From Scybalomonas sp905214925 (GTDB taxonomy: Bacteria; Bacillota; Clostridia; Lachnospirales; Lachnospiraceae), in NCBI GenBank assembly GCA_905214925.1, contig CAJMOB010000010.1, positions 1-64,000 of the forward strand: a DNA stretch of 64,000 bases. Direction: 5' to 3'. The notes beneath the pieces are model-generated. The model was not told the DNA's origin and ran no database searches. It saw nothing but the letters and a program-made list of their open reading frames with translations. Made by a program: the position numbers and the translations under genes. Each line of letters opens with the position of its first letter. Position 1 is the stretch's first letter. Positions 24,510-32,454 of the stretch are shown here, one piece after another.

Positions 24510-24808
24510 TGGCAGCTTTAAGATATTACGACGTAATTCTGAAACCAGTTATTACAGAAAAAAGTATGAACGCTATGGGCGAGAAAAAATATACTTTCTT
24601 AGTACACCCAGAAGCTACAAAAAGCCAGATTAAAGAGGCTGTAGAAAAAATGTTCGAAGGAACAAAAGTTGAAAAAGTAAACACAATGAACTGCGACGGA
24701 AAAACAAAAAGACGTGGTATGGTTTACGGAAAAACAGCTAAAACAAAAAAAGCTATCGTTAAATTAACAGCTGAAAGCAAAGATATCGAAATCTTCGCCG
24801 GCTTATAA
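24509..24808 (+). CDS. rplW: 50S ribosomal protein L23
   Basis: 99 residues. DVILKPVITEKSM at the N terminus and GKTKRRG in the loop are family marks. It docks trigger factor and SRP at the exit tunnel. Translation is coupled to rplD by ATG/TAA overlap (TAATG), with GAGGAGG inside rplD. Confidence 0.97.
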   Translation: MAALRYYDVILKPVITEKSMNAMGEKKYTFLVHPEATKSQIKEAVEKMFEGTKVEKVNTMNCDGKTKRRGMVYGKTAKTKKAIVKLTAESKDIEIFAGL

Positions 24809-24876
24809 TCAGTAATTTAAAAACTATACGCAATAAAAGCGTGACATGAAATTGAGTATTGAAAGGAGTGCTAATA

Positions 24877-25719
24877 ATGGGAATTAAAACATTTAACCCA
24901 TATACACCTTCCAGAAGAAATATGACTAGCTTAGATTTCGCTGAAATCACAAAGAAAACTCCAGAGAAATCTTTATTAGTTTCTTTAAACAAAACAGCTG
25001 GTCGTAACAATCAGGGAAAAATTACAGTAAGACACCGCGGAGGCGGAGCTAAAAAGAAATATAGATTAATCGACTTCAAAAGAAATAAAGATGGTATTCC
25101 AGCAAAAGTTGTTGGTATCGAATACGATCCAAACAGAACAGCAAATATCGCATTATTAACATATGCAGATGGTGAAAAGAGATATATCATCGCACCTGCT
25201 AAATTACAGGTTGGTGAAGTATTAATGAGTGGTCCAGACGCTGAAGTTAAAGTAGGAAACTGCTTACCACTTGCTAACATTCCAGTTGGTACAGAAATTC
25301 ACAACATCGAAATGTACCCAGGAAAAGGTGGACAGTTAGTTCGTTCTGCTGGTAACTCTGCTCAGTTAATGGCGAAAGAAGGAAAATACGCTACATTAAG
25401 ACTTCCATCAGGCGAAATGAGATTAATTCCAATCGTATGCCGTGCAACAATCGGACAGGTTGGTAACATCGAACATGACCTTGTAAACATCGGTAAAGCA
25501 GGACGTAAACGCCATATGGGTATCCGTCCAACAGTTCGTGGTTCCGTAATGAACCCTAATGACCATCCACACGGTGGTGGTGAAGGTAAGACAGGTATCG
25601 GTCGTCCAGGTCCATGTACACCTTGGGGTAAACCTGCTCTTGGCTTAAAGACAAGAAAGAAAAACAAACAATCTAACAAAATGATCGTAAGAACTAGAGA
25701 CGGTAAGAACGTAAAATAA
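24877..25719 (+). CDS. rplB: 50S ribosomal protein L2
   Basis: 280 residues. MGIKTFNPYTPSRRNMT start; RGSVMNPNDHPHGGGEG near the C terminus contains the conserved His close to the peptidyl-transferase centre. The position after MNP is Asn where most species have Val. ATG 24877 follows AAAGGAG; an upstream in-frame ATG at 24859 is not needed. Confidence 0.97.
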   Translation: MGIKTFNPYTPSRRNMTSLDFAEITKKTPEKSLLVSLNKTAGRNNQGKITVRHRGGGAKKKYRLIDFKRNKDGIPAKVVGIEYDPNRTANIALLTYADGEKRYIIAPAKLQVGEVLMSGPDAEVKVGNCLPLANIPVGTEIHNIEMYPGKGGQLVRSAGNSAQLMAKEGKYATLRLPSGEMRLIPIVCRATIGQVGNIEHDLVNIGKAGRKRHMGIRPTVRGSVMNPNDHPHGGGEGKTGIGRPGPCTPWGKPALGLKTRKKNKQSNKMIVRTRDGKNVK

Positions 25720-25733
25720 TAAGGAGGTAACCT

Positions 25734-26015
25734 ATGGCTCGCTCACTTAAAAAAGGACCATTTGCAGACAAAAGCTTATTAAAGAAAATCGATGCTTTAA
25801 ATGCAGCAAATGAAAAAACAGTGATTAAATCTTGGTCACGTCGTTCCACAATCTTCCCTTCATTCGTAGGACACACAATTGCCCTTCACGACGGAAGAAG
25901 ACATGTGCCAGTATATATTACAGAAGATATGGTTGGACACAAACTCGGAGAGTTCGTTGCAACAAGAACTTATAGAGGACATGGAAAAGACGAAAAGAAA
26001 TCAAAAGTTCGTTAA
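25734..26015 (+). CDS. rpsS: 30S ribosomal protein S19
   Basis: 93 residues. SLKKGPFADKSLLKK at the start and SRRSTIFPSFVGHTIAVHDG-like core (here IALHDG). Part of the 30S head near the A-site finger bridge. AAGGAGG directly upstream. Confidence 0.97.
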   Translation: MARSLKKGPFADKSLLKKIDALNAANEKTVIKSWSRRSTIFPSFVGHTIALHDGRRHVPVYITEDMVGHKLGEFVATRTYRGHGKDEKKSKVR

Positions 26016-26045
26016 TTGATTAGAAGATGAAAGGAGGTCACATCC

Positions 26046-26435
26046 ATGGCTAAAGGACATAGATCCCAAATCAAAAGAGAGAGAAATCTTAAAAATCGCG
26101 AAACTAGACCATCAGCTAAATTATCTTACGCTAGAGTGTCAGTTCAGAAAGCTTGCTTTGTATTAGATGCAATCCGTGGAAAAAGTGTTCAAGAAGCACT
26201 TGGTATCTTAGCATACAGCCCAAGATATGCGTCTTCAGTTATAGAAAAACTTTTAAAATCTGCTATCGCTAACGCAGAAAACAACAACAATATGAACCCA
26301 GAAAACCTTTACGTTGCAGCTTGCTATGCAAACAAAGGACCAACAATGAAAAGAATTCAACCAAGAGCACAGGGTAGAGCTTATAGAATCGAAAAGAGAA
26401 TGAGCCACATCACAATCGTGCTGGATGAAAGATAG
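26046..26435 (+). CDS. rplV: 50S ribosomal protein L22
   Basis: 129 residues, slightly longer than E. coli L22 because of an extra basic N-terminal segment (GHRSQIKRERNLKNRET), as in many clostridia. The exit-tunnel hairpin is in the C-terminal part with IQPRAQGRAYRI. AAAGGAGG upstream. Confidence 0.97.
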   Translation: MAKGHRSQIKRERNLKNRETRPSAKLSYARVSVQKACFVLDAIRGKSVQEALGILAYSPRYASSVIEKLLKSAIANAENNNNMNPENLYVAACYANKGPTMKRIQPRAQGRAYRIEKRMSHITIVLDER

Positions 26436-26444
26436 GAGGCAATC

Positions 26445-27095
26445 ATGGGACAGAAAGTTAATCCTCATGGCTTAAGAGTCGGTGTTATTAAGGATTGGGA
26501 TTCAAGATGGTATGCACCAAAAGCTGATTTTGCTGGAAACCTTGTAGAAGATCAGAAAATTAGAACATTCCTTAAAAAGAGATTATACAATGCTGGAATT
26601 TCAAAAATTGAAATCGAAAGAGCATCAGATAGATTAAAAGTTATCGTTTACACAGCAAAACCTGGTATCGTAATCGGTAAAGGCGGAGCTTCTATCGAAG
26701 CATTAAAAGCAGAAGTTCAGAAAATGACTGCTAAAAGATTATTAATTGACATCAAAGAAGTAAAAAGACCGGACAAAGATGCTCAGTTAGTAGCAGAAAA
26801 CATTGCTGCACAGCTTGAAAATCGTATCTCTTTCAGAAGAGCTATGAAATCTTGCATGCAGAGAACAATGAGAAGCGGAGCACTCGGAATTAAAACATCT
26901 GTATCTGGACGTTTAGGTGGAGCTGATATGGCTCGTACAGAGTTCTACAGTGAAGGAACAATTCCTCTTCAGACACTTCGTGCAGATATTGATTATGGAT
27001 TCGCAGAAGCAGACACAACATATGGTAAAGTCGGTGTTAAAACATGGATTTACCATGGTGAAGTACTTCCAACTAAAGAAGGGAGCGATAAATAA
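26445..27095 (+). CDS. rpsC: 30S ribosomal protein S3
   Basis: 216 residues. MGQKVNPHGLRVGVI start; type II KH domain with VIGKGGASIEALK; C-terminal domain with RTEFYSEGTIPLQTLRADI. Lines the mRNA entry channel. One-base overlap with rplP. Confidence 0.97.
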   Translation: MGQKVNPHGLRVGVIKDWDSRWYAPKADFAGNLVEDQKIRTFLKKRLYNAGISKIEIERASDRLKVIVYTAKPGIVIGKGGASIEALKAEVQKMTAKRLLIDIKEVKRPDKDAQLVAENIAAQLENRISFRRAMKSCMQRTMRSGALGIKTSVSGRLGGADMARTEFYSEGTIPLQTLRADIDYGFAEADTTYGKVGVKTWIYHGEVLPTKEGSDK

Positions 27096-27535
27096 TGTTA
27101 ATGCCAAAAAGAGTAAAACGTCGTAAACAGTTCCGTGGTACTATGGCTGGTAAGGCGTTAAGAGGAAATAAAATCAGCAACGGTGAATTCGGTATCGTTG
27201 CTATGGAACCAGCTTGGATTCGTTCCAACCAGATCGAAGCAGCCCGTGTTGCTATGACTCGTTATATCAAACGTGGTGGTAAAGTTTGGATCAAAATTTT
27301 CCCAGATAAACCAGTAACAGCAAAACCTGCAGAAACTCGTATGGGTTCTGGTAAAGGTACTTTAGAATACTGGGTAGCAGTAGTAAAACCAGGACGTGTT
27401 ATGTTCGAAATCGCTGGTGTACCAGAAGAAACAGCTAGAGAAGCTCTTCGCTTAGCTATGCATAAGTTACCAGTTAAATGTAAGATCGTATCTCGTGCAG
27501 ATTTAGAAGGCGGTGATAACAGTGAAAACAACTAA
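27095..27535 (+). CDS. rplP: 50S ribosomal protein L16
   Basis: 146 residues. MLMPKRVKRRKQFRG start and RMGSGKGTLEYWVAVVKPG, the segment close to the A-site tRNA elbow. Translationally coupled to rpsC (TAATG). Its end overlaps the start of rpmC. Confidence 0.97.
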   Translation: MLMPKRVKRRKQFRGTMAGKALRGNKISNGEFGIVAMEPAWIRSNQIEAARVAMTRYIKRGGKVWIKIFPDKPVTAKPAETRMGSGKGTLEYWVAVVKPGRVMFEIAGVPEETAREALRLAMHKLPVKCKIVSRADLEGGDNSENN

Positions 27536-27731
27536 GTATGTAGAAGATTTAAGAAGTAAATCAGCTGCAGAACTCAATGAAGAATTAGTAGCTGCTAAAA
27601 AGGAATTATTTAACTTAAGATTCCAAAACGCAACAAATCAATTAGACAATACAAGCAGAATTAAAGAAGTAAGAAGAAATATTGCCAGAATTCAGGGTGT
27701 TATCACTGAAAAGGCAAACAGTATTGCTTAA
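27522..27731 (+). CDS. rpmC: 50S ribosomal protein L29
   Basis: 69 residues. KTTKYVEDLRSKSAAELNEE start and NATNQLDNTSRIKEVRRNIAR, typical of clostridial L29, a two-helix protein at the tunnel exit. A GTG at 27522 is chosen because it is spaced about 9 bases from AGAAGG; the in-frame GTG at 27513 overlaps that site. Overlaps rplP by 14 bp. Confidence 0.95.
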   Translation: MKTTKYVEDLRSKSAAELNEELVAAKKELFNLRFQNATNQLDNTSRIKEVRRNIARIQGVITEKANSIA

Positions 27732-27761
27732 TAATATATCCTGAAAGGAGGAACAACTGTC

Positions 27762-28016
27762 GTGGAAAGAAATCTGAGAAAAACACGTGTAGGTAGAGTT
27801 GTTAGCGACAAGATGGATAAAACTATCGTAGTTGCTATTGAAGATAATGTAAAACATCCTTTATACGGTAAAATCGTAAAAAGAACATATAAATTAAAAG
27901 CTCATGATGAAAATAATGAGTGTCGTATTGGTGACAGAGTAAAAGTAATGGAAACAAGACCTTTATCTAAAGATAAAAGATGGAGACTTGTTGAAATCGT
28001 AGAAAAAGCGAAATAA
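27762..28016 (+). CDS. rpsQ: 30S ribosomal protein S17
   Basis: 84 residues. RKTRVGRVVSDKMDKTIVV and YKLKAHDENNECRIGDRV mark this OB-fold primary 16S binder. GTG start with AAGGAGG 10 bases upstream. Confidence 0.97.
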   Translation: MERNLRKTRVGRVVSDKMDKTIVVAIEDNVKHPLYGKIVKRTYKLKAHDENNECRIGDRVKVMETRPLSKDKRWRLVEIVEKAK

Positions 28017-28040
28017 TTTCGTGCGGAAGGAGATATAGGC

Positions 28041-28409
28041 ATGATCCAACAGGAATCAAGACTTAGAGTTGCTGATAACACAGGTGCTAAAGAGTTACTT
28101 TGCATCAGAGTAATGGGCGGTTCTACAAGAAGATATGCTAATATCGGCGATATCATCGTTGCTTCAGTTAAAGATGCAACACCAGGTGGTGTTGTTAAAA
28201 AAGGCGATGTTGTAAAAGCCGTTGTTGTTCGTAGTAAAAAAGGCGCTCGTCGTAAAGACGGTTCTTATATTAAATTCGATGAAAACGCTGCTGTAATCAT
28301 TAAAGATGATATGAATCCAAAGGGAACTCGTATCTTTGGACCAGTAGCAAGAGAATTACGTGAAAAGAAATTCATGAAAATCGTTTCATTAGCACCAGAA
28401 GTATTATAA
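28041..28409 (+). CDS. rplN: 50S ribosomal protein L14
   Basis: 122 residues. MIQQESRLRVADNTGAKE start and GPVARELREKKFMKIVSLAPEVL end, both diagnostic. Forms bridge B8 and the RsfS docking site. The rplX ribosome site overlaps its stop codon. Confidence 0.97.
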   Translation: MIQQESRLRVADNTGAKELLCIRVMGGSTRRYANIGDIIVASVKDATPGGVVKKGDVVKAVVVRSKKGARRKDGSYIKFDENAAVIIKDDMNPKGTRIFGPVARELREKKFMKIVSLAPEVL

Positions 28410-28421
28410 GGAGGTGTCACA

Positions 28422-28733
28422 GTGGCTACCATGAAAATCAAAAAAGGCGATATGGTTCAGGTTATCGCTGGTAAAGATAAAGGTAAAGAAGGAAAAGTTA
28501 TTTCCGTAAATAAAAAGAACCACACTGTTTTAGTTGAAGGGATTAACATGATTACAAAACATGCGAAACCTAGCATGGCTAATCAGCAGGGTGGAATCAT
28601 CCATCAGGAAGGTCCAATCGATATTTCAAATGTTATGTACCTTCACAACGGTAAAGCTACAAGAGTTGGATTCAAACTCGATGGCGACAAAAAAGTTCGT
28701 GTAGCAAAAGCAACAGGCGAAGTAATCGACTAA
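28422..28733 (+). CDS. rplX: 50S ribosomal protein L24
   Basis: 103 residues. KOW motif KKGDMVQVIAGKDKGKEGKV at the N terminus. Assembly initiator at the tunnel exit. GTG 28422 is 7 bases after AAGGAGG; ATG 28431 is a less well spaced alternative. Confidence 0.96.
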   Translation: MATMKIKKGDMVQVIAGKDKGKEGKVISVNKKNHTVLVEGINMITKHAKPSMANQQGGIIHQEGPIDISNVMYLHNGKATRVGFKLDGDKKVRVAKATGEVID

Positions 28734-28758
28734 TTAGAAGAAAGGAGGACTTTAAACC

Positions 28759-29298
28759 GTGAGTAGATTAAAAGATACTTATTATAGCGAAATCGTAGAA
28801 GCTATGATGAAGAAATTCGAATATAAAAACGTTATGCAAGTACCAAAACTCGATAAGATCGTAATCAACATGGGTGTTGGTGAAGCAAGAGAAAACGCAA
28901 AAGTTTTAGACGCAGCTGTAAGAGATATGGAAACTATCTCTGGACAGAAAGCTGTTGTAACTAGAGCTAAAAAATCCGTTGCTAACTTCAAACTTAGAGA
29001 AGGAATGCCAATCGGATGTAAAGTAACATTAAGAGGCGAAAAAATGTATGAATTCGCTGATCGTCTCATCAACTTAGCATTACCTCGTGTACGTGACTTC
29101 AGAGGTGTTAATCCTAACGCTTTTGATGGAAGAGGTAACTATGCTTTAGGTATTAAAGAACAGTTAATTTTCCCAGAAATCGAATACGATAAAGTTGATA
29201 AAGTTAGAGGTATGGACGTTATTTTCGTTACTACAGCTAACACAGACGAAGAAGCTCGTGAATTATTAACATTATTCGGTATGCCATTTCAGAAATAA
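28759..29298 (+). CDS. rplE: 50S ribosomal protein L5
   Basis: 179 residues. Core motifs KIVINMGVGEA, VTRAKKSVANFKLREGMPIG, and RVRDFRGVNPNAFDGRGNYALG. Binds 5S rRNA and P-site tRNA. GTG start with AAAGGAGG. Confidence 0.97.
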   Translation: MSRLKDTYYSEIVEAMMKKFEYKNVMQVPKLDKIVINMGVGEARENAKVLDAAVRDMETISGQKAVVTRAKKSVANFKLREGMPIGCKVTLRGEKMYEFADRLINLALPRVRDFRGVNPNAFDGRGNYALGIKEQLIFPEIEYDKVDKVRGMDVIFVTTANTDEEARELLTLFGMPFQK

Positions 29299-29312
29299 AA
29301 GGAGGGAGATCC

Positions 29313-29498
29313 ATGGCTAAAAAGGCAATGGTCAACAAACAGCAGAAACCTGCTAAATTCTCCACAAGAGAATACAATCGTTGTAAAATCTGTGGTCGTC
29401 CACATGCTTACTTAAGAAAATACGGAATCTGCAGAATCTGCTTCCGTGAATTAGCATACAAAGGACAGATTCCAGGTGTTAAAAAAGCATCTTGGTAA
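29313..29498 (+). CDS. rpsN: 30S ribosomal protein S14, zinc-binding type
   Basis: 61 residues, the short C+ form. The zinc knuckle is CKICGRPHAYLRKYGICRIC, giving Cys-x2-Cys and Cys-x2-Cys pairs. Ends KGQIPGVKKASW as usual. The zinc form is normal in Firmicutes spc operons. Confidence 0.97.
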   Translation: MAKKAMVNKQQKPAKFSTREYNRCKICGRPHAYLRKYGICRICFRELAYKGQIPGVKKASW

Positions 29499-29530
29499 GA
29501 TTGAGATAGATAGGAAGGAGGCACCATCAC

Positions 29531-29932
29531 ATGACAATGAGCGATCCAATTGCAGATATGCTTACTAGAATTCGTAACGCAAATACTGCGAAACATGATA
29601 CAGTTGAAATCCCAGCTTCTAAAATGAAATTAGCTATTGCTGAAATCTTATTAAACGAAGGTTACATCAAAGCTTGTGAAGTAGTTGAAAACGGAGCATT
29701 CAAAAATATCGTAATCACATTAAAATACGGTAAAGATAAAAATGAAAAAACAATCTCTGGTATTAAGAGAATTTCTAAACCAGGTCTTAGAGTATATGCA
29801 GACGCTGAAAATCTTCCTAAAGTTTTAGGTGGACTTGGAACAGCTATCATTTCTACTAACAAAGGCGTTGTGACAGATAAAGTTGCAAGACAGCTTAACG
29901 TTGGTGGAGAAGTATTAGCATTCGTATGGTAA
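29531..29932 (+). CDS. rpsH: 30S ribosomal protein S8
   Basis: 133 residues. MSDPIADMLTRIRNAN start; C-terminal STNKGVVTDKVARQLNVGGEVLAFVW (only parts needed for recognition). Primary binder of 16S helix 21; in E. coli it represses the spc operon. Followed not by the usual short spacer but by an unusual 388-nt structured gap. Confidence 0.97.
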   Translation: MTMSDPIADMLTRIRNANTAKHDTVEIPASKMKLAIAEILLNEGYIKACEVVENGAFKNIVITLKYGKDKNEKTISGIKRISKPGLRVYADAENLPKVLGGLGTAIISTNKGVVTDKVARQLNVGGEVLAFVW

Positions 29933-29935
29933 TAA

Positions 29936-30260
29936 CTATCATCGGATAGAGTGTCTCATGTAAGCTCCACGTGTCATGTGGTTTTCCTTTCGGTTTCGAT
30001 AGGAACCACCAGGATACGTTGTGAGAACCTACGAATGAAATCGTAGGCGGAGTGAATTTTATAGTTCGTTAGGATACCATCATTTGATGGCACATTGAAG
30101 AAAATCATCCCCCATATGTGAGGGATGTCCCAATGGTGAGAAGTAGATTGTATGCTCTTCTCATGTTCGCAGGCAGTTGCCAAAAGTGAGCAAACGCTCT
30201 CTAATGGTTCCTTGCCTTTGCGCAAATAGGGATTATCGTAAGGAAACTTACTTTAATATA
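29936..30260 (+). promoter_or_regulatory. Structured non-coding segment inside the spc operon (rpsH-rplF)
   Basis: The 388-nt gap between rpsH and rplF holds a chain of hairpins: CTATC/GATAG (29936-29949); GTGGTTttCC/GGAACCAC (29978-30009); CCTACGA/TCGTAGG (30028-30047); CCATCA/TGATGG (30077-30090); CATCCC/GGGATG (30107-30127); GAGAAG/CTTCTC (about 30137-30161); GAGC/GCTC (about 30188-30199); TAAG/CTTA near 30239-30250. Its GC content is higher than the flanks and no ORF has a ribosome site. It does not match the conserved cores of RNase P RNA, tmRNA or SRP RNA as far as I can see. Possibly a cis-regulatory RNA or a processed small RNA. Confidence 0.6.
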
Positions 30261-30320
30261 TATTCACTAGTAAAATCCTGAAACTTAATCAAACATTAAT
30301 CAATCTAAGGAGGTAAAGAC

Positions 30321-30863
30321 ATGTCACGTATCGGTAGATTACCAATCGCAATTCCAGCAGGAGTTGAAGTTAACGTTGCTGCAGGTAACGTTGTGACTGT
30401 TAAAGGTCCAAAAGGTACATTAGAAAGAACAGTACCAGTAGAAATGGACGTTAAAGTAGAAAATAACGAAGTTGTTGTTACAAGACCAAACGATTTAAAG
30501 AAAATGAAATCTTTACATGGTTTAACAAGAACTTTGATCAACAACATGGTCATTGGTGTAACTCAGGGTTATGAGAAAGTACTTGAGATCAACGGTGTTG
30601 GTTACAGAGCATCTAAACAGGGTAAAACTATTTCTTTCAACTTAGGTTTCTCTCATCCAGTAGAGATGACAGATCCAGAAGGAATCGAATCTGTTATGGA
30701 TGGACAGAACAAAATTATCATCAAAGGTATCGATAAAGAAAAAGTTGGCCAGTACGCAGCTGAAATCAGAGACCTGAGAAGACCAGAACCATATAAGGGC
30801 AAAGGTATCAAGTATGCTGATGAAGTTATCAGACGTAAAGTTGGTAAGACTGGTAAGAAATAA
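30321..30863 (+). CDS. rplF: 50S ribosomal protein L6
   Basis: 180 residues. MSRIGRLPIAIPAGVEV start; two repeated alpha/beta domains; RRPEPYKGKGIKYADE near the end. Near the sarcin-ricin loop. TAAGGAGG ribosome site after the long structured gap. Confidence 0.97.
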   Translation: MSRIGRLPIAIPAGVEVNVAAGNVVTVKGPKGTLERTVPVEMDVKVENNEVVVTRPNDLKKMKSLHGLTRTLINNMVIGVTQGYEKVLEINGVGYRASKQGKTISFNLGFSHPVEMTDPEGIESVMDGQNKIIIKGIDKEKVGQYAAEIRDLRRPEPYKGKGIKYADEVIRRKVGKTGKK

Positions 30864-30881
30864 TTAAAGGAGTGAGATAGA

Positions 30882-31250
30882 ATGGTTAGCAAACAATCAA
30901 GAACAAAAGTTCGTGTTAAAAAACACATGAAACTTCGTAACCGTTTCAGCGGTACTGCTGAAAGACCACGTTTAGCAGTTTTCAGAAGTAATAATCATAT
31001 GTACGCTCAGATTATTGACGACACAGTTGGTAATACTTTAGTTTCAGCTTCAACACTTCAGAAAGAAGTAAAAGAAAAGCTTGAAAAAACTAATGACGTT
31101 GCAGCAGCTGCATACTTAGGTACAGTGATTGCGAAAAAAGCATTAGATGCAGGTATTACATCTGTTGTATTCGATAGAGGCGGATTTATTTATCAAGGTA
31201 AAATCAAAGCATTAGCAGATGCAGCAAGAGAAGCTGGTCTAGAATTCTAA
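30882..31250 (+). CDS. rplR: 50S ribosomal protein L18
   Basis: 122 residues. KHMKLRNRFSGTAERPRLAVFRSNNHMYAQIIDD (only family core cited in part: RLAVFRSNNHMYAQIIDD) and VFDRGGFIYQGKIKALADAAR identify this 5S rRNA-binding protein. Confidence 0.96.
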   Translation: MVSKQSRTKVRVKKHMKLRNRFSGTAERPRLAVFRSNNHMYAQIIDDTVGNTLVSASTLQKEVKEKLEKTNDVAAAAYLGTVIAKKALDAGITSVVFDRGGFIYQGKIKALADAAREAGLEF

Positions 31251-31267
31251 TAAAGGAGGAAACACAC

Positions 31268-31777
31268 ATGAAACGCACTATTATTGATCCTAGTCAGCTT
31301 GAATTACAAGAAAAAGTTGTAGCCATCAAACGTGTAACAAAAGTTGTTAAAGGTGGACGTAACTTCAGATTTGCAGCTCTTGTTGTAGTTGGAGATGGAA
31401 ATGGCCATGTAGGTGCTGGATTAGGAAAAGCAACTGAAATTCCAGAAGCTATCCGCAAAGGAAAAGAAGACGCTATCAAAAAACTCGTTTCTGTTGCTAT
31501 GGACGAAAATGGTTCTGTAACACATGACTATTTCGGTAAATTCGGAAGCGCTAGCGTATTATTAAAACAGTCTCCAGAAGGTACTGGTATCATCGCAGGA
31601 GGTCCTGCTCGTATCGTACTTGAATTAGCTGGATACAAAAACGTTCGTACAAAATCTTTAGGATCAAACAATAAACAGAACGTAGTTCTTGCTACTATTG
31701 ATGGTCTTGCAAAATTAAAAACTCCAGAAGAAGTTGCTAAACTTCGCGGAAAATCTGTTCAAGAGATTTTAGGCTAA
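31268..31777 (+). CDS. rpsE: 30S ribosomal protein S5
   Basis: 169 residues. N-terminal dsRNA-binding-like domain with VVKGGRNFRFAALVVVGDG and GHVGAGLGKATEIPEAIRKG. Fidelity protein; the spectinomycin-loop region looks ordinary. Confidence 0.97.
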   Translation: MKRTIIDPSQLELQEKVVAIKRVTKVVKGGRNFRFAALVVVGDGNGHVGAGLGKATEIPEAIRKGKEDAIKKLVSVAMDENGSVTHDYFGKFGSASVLLKQSPEGTGIIAGGPARIVLELAGYKNVRTKSLGSNNKQNVVLATIDGLAKLKTPEEVAKLRGKSVQEILG

Positions 31778-31790
31778 GGAGGAAATTAAA

Positions 31791-31973
31791 ATGGCAGATA
31801 AATTAAAAATTACTTTAGTAAAATCTACAATTGGTGCCATTCCAAAACAGAGAGCAACTGTTGAAGCACTTGGACTTAACAAACTTCACAAAACAGTTGA
31901 AATGCCAGATAATGCGGCAGTTAGAGGAATGATCCAAAAAGTTAGACATTTAGTGAAAGTTGAAGAAATCTAA
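31791..31973 (+). CDS. rpmD: 50S ribosomal protein L30
   Basis: 60 residues. KITLVKSTIGAIPKQRATVEALG and the end VRHLVKVEE are typical. GGAGG ribosome site; position between rpsE and rplO is canonical. Confidence 0.96.
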   Translation: MADKLKITLVKSTIGAIPKQRATVEALGLNKLHKTVEMPDNAAVRGMIQKVRHLVKVEEI

Positions 31974-32000
31974 TATCACGCGTAAGGAGGTGCAGAAGAG

Positions 32001-32453
32001 ATGAATTTATCAAATTTACATGCTGCTGAAGGTTCCAGACAAAGAGACGACTTCAGAAGAGGACGTGGACATGGTTCAGGAAATGGAAAAACAGCTGGTA
32101 AAGGACACAAAGGCCAGAAAGCACGTTCAGGCGGCGGAGTAAGACCTGGTTTCGAAGGTGGTCAGATGCCTTTATATAGAAGACTTCCAAAGAGAGGTTT
32201 TCACAACAGAAATACAAAAGATATCATTGCTATCAATGTAGCTGATTTAGAAGTATTTGAAAACGATACAGTAGTAACTGTTGATTTACTTCATGAATCA
32301 GGTGTTGTAAAAATCCCTAACAGAGGAATCGACGGAATCAAGATTCTTGGAGGCGGAGAACTTACTAAGAAGCTTACGGTTCAAGCAACAGCTTTCAGCG
32401 CTAGTGCAAAAGAAAAAATTGAGGCTCTTGGTGGAAAAGCTGAGGTGATCTAA
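32001..32453 (+). CDS. rplO: 50S ribosomal protein L15
   Basis: 150 residues. The Gly/Arg-rich N terminus RRGRGHGSGNGKTAGKGHKG and GGQMPLYRRLPKRGF are diagnostic. Late assembly protein. One base separates its stop from the secY start, implying coupling. Confidence 0.97.
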   Translation: MNLSNLHAAEGSRQRDDFRRGRGHGSGNGKTAGKGHKGQKARSGGGVRPGFEGGQMPLYRRLPKRGFHNRNTKDIIAINVADLEVFENDTVVTVDLLHESGVVKIPNRGIDGIKILGGGELTKKLTVQATAFSASAKEKIEALGGKAEVI

Positions 32454-32454
32454 T

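Noticed and set aside
29933..30320. RNase P RNA, tmRNA or SRP RNA in the rpsH-rplF gap
   Set aside because: None of the conserved core sequences I know for these RNAs is visible, so the segment is left unassigned.
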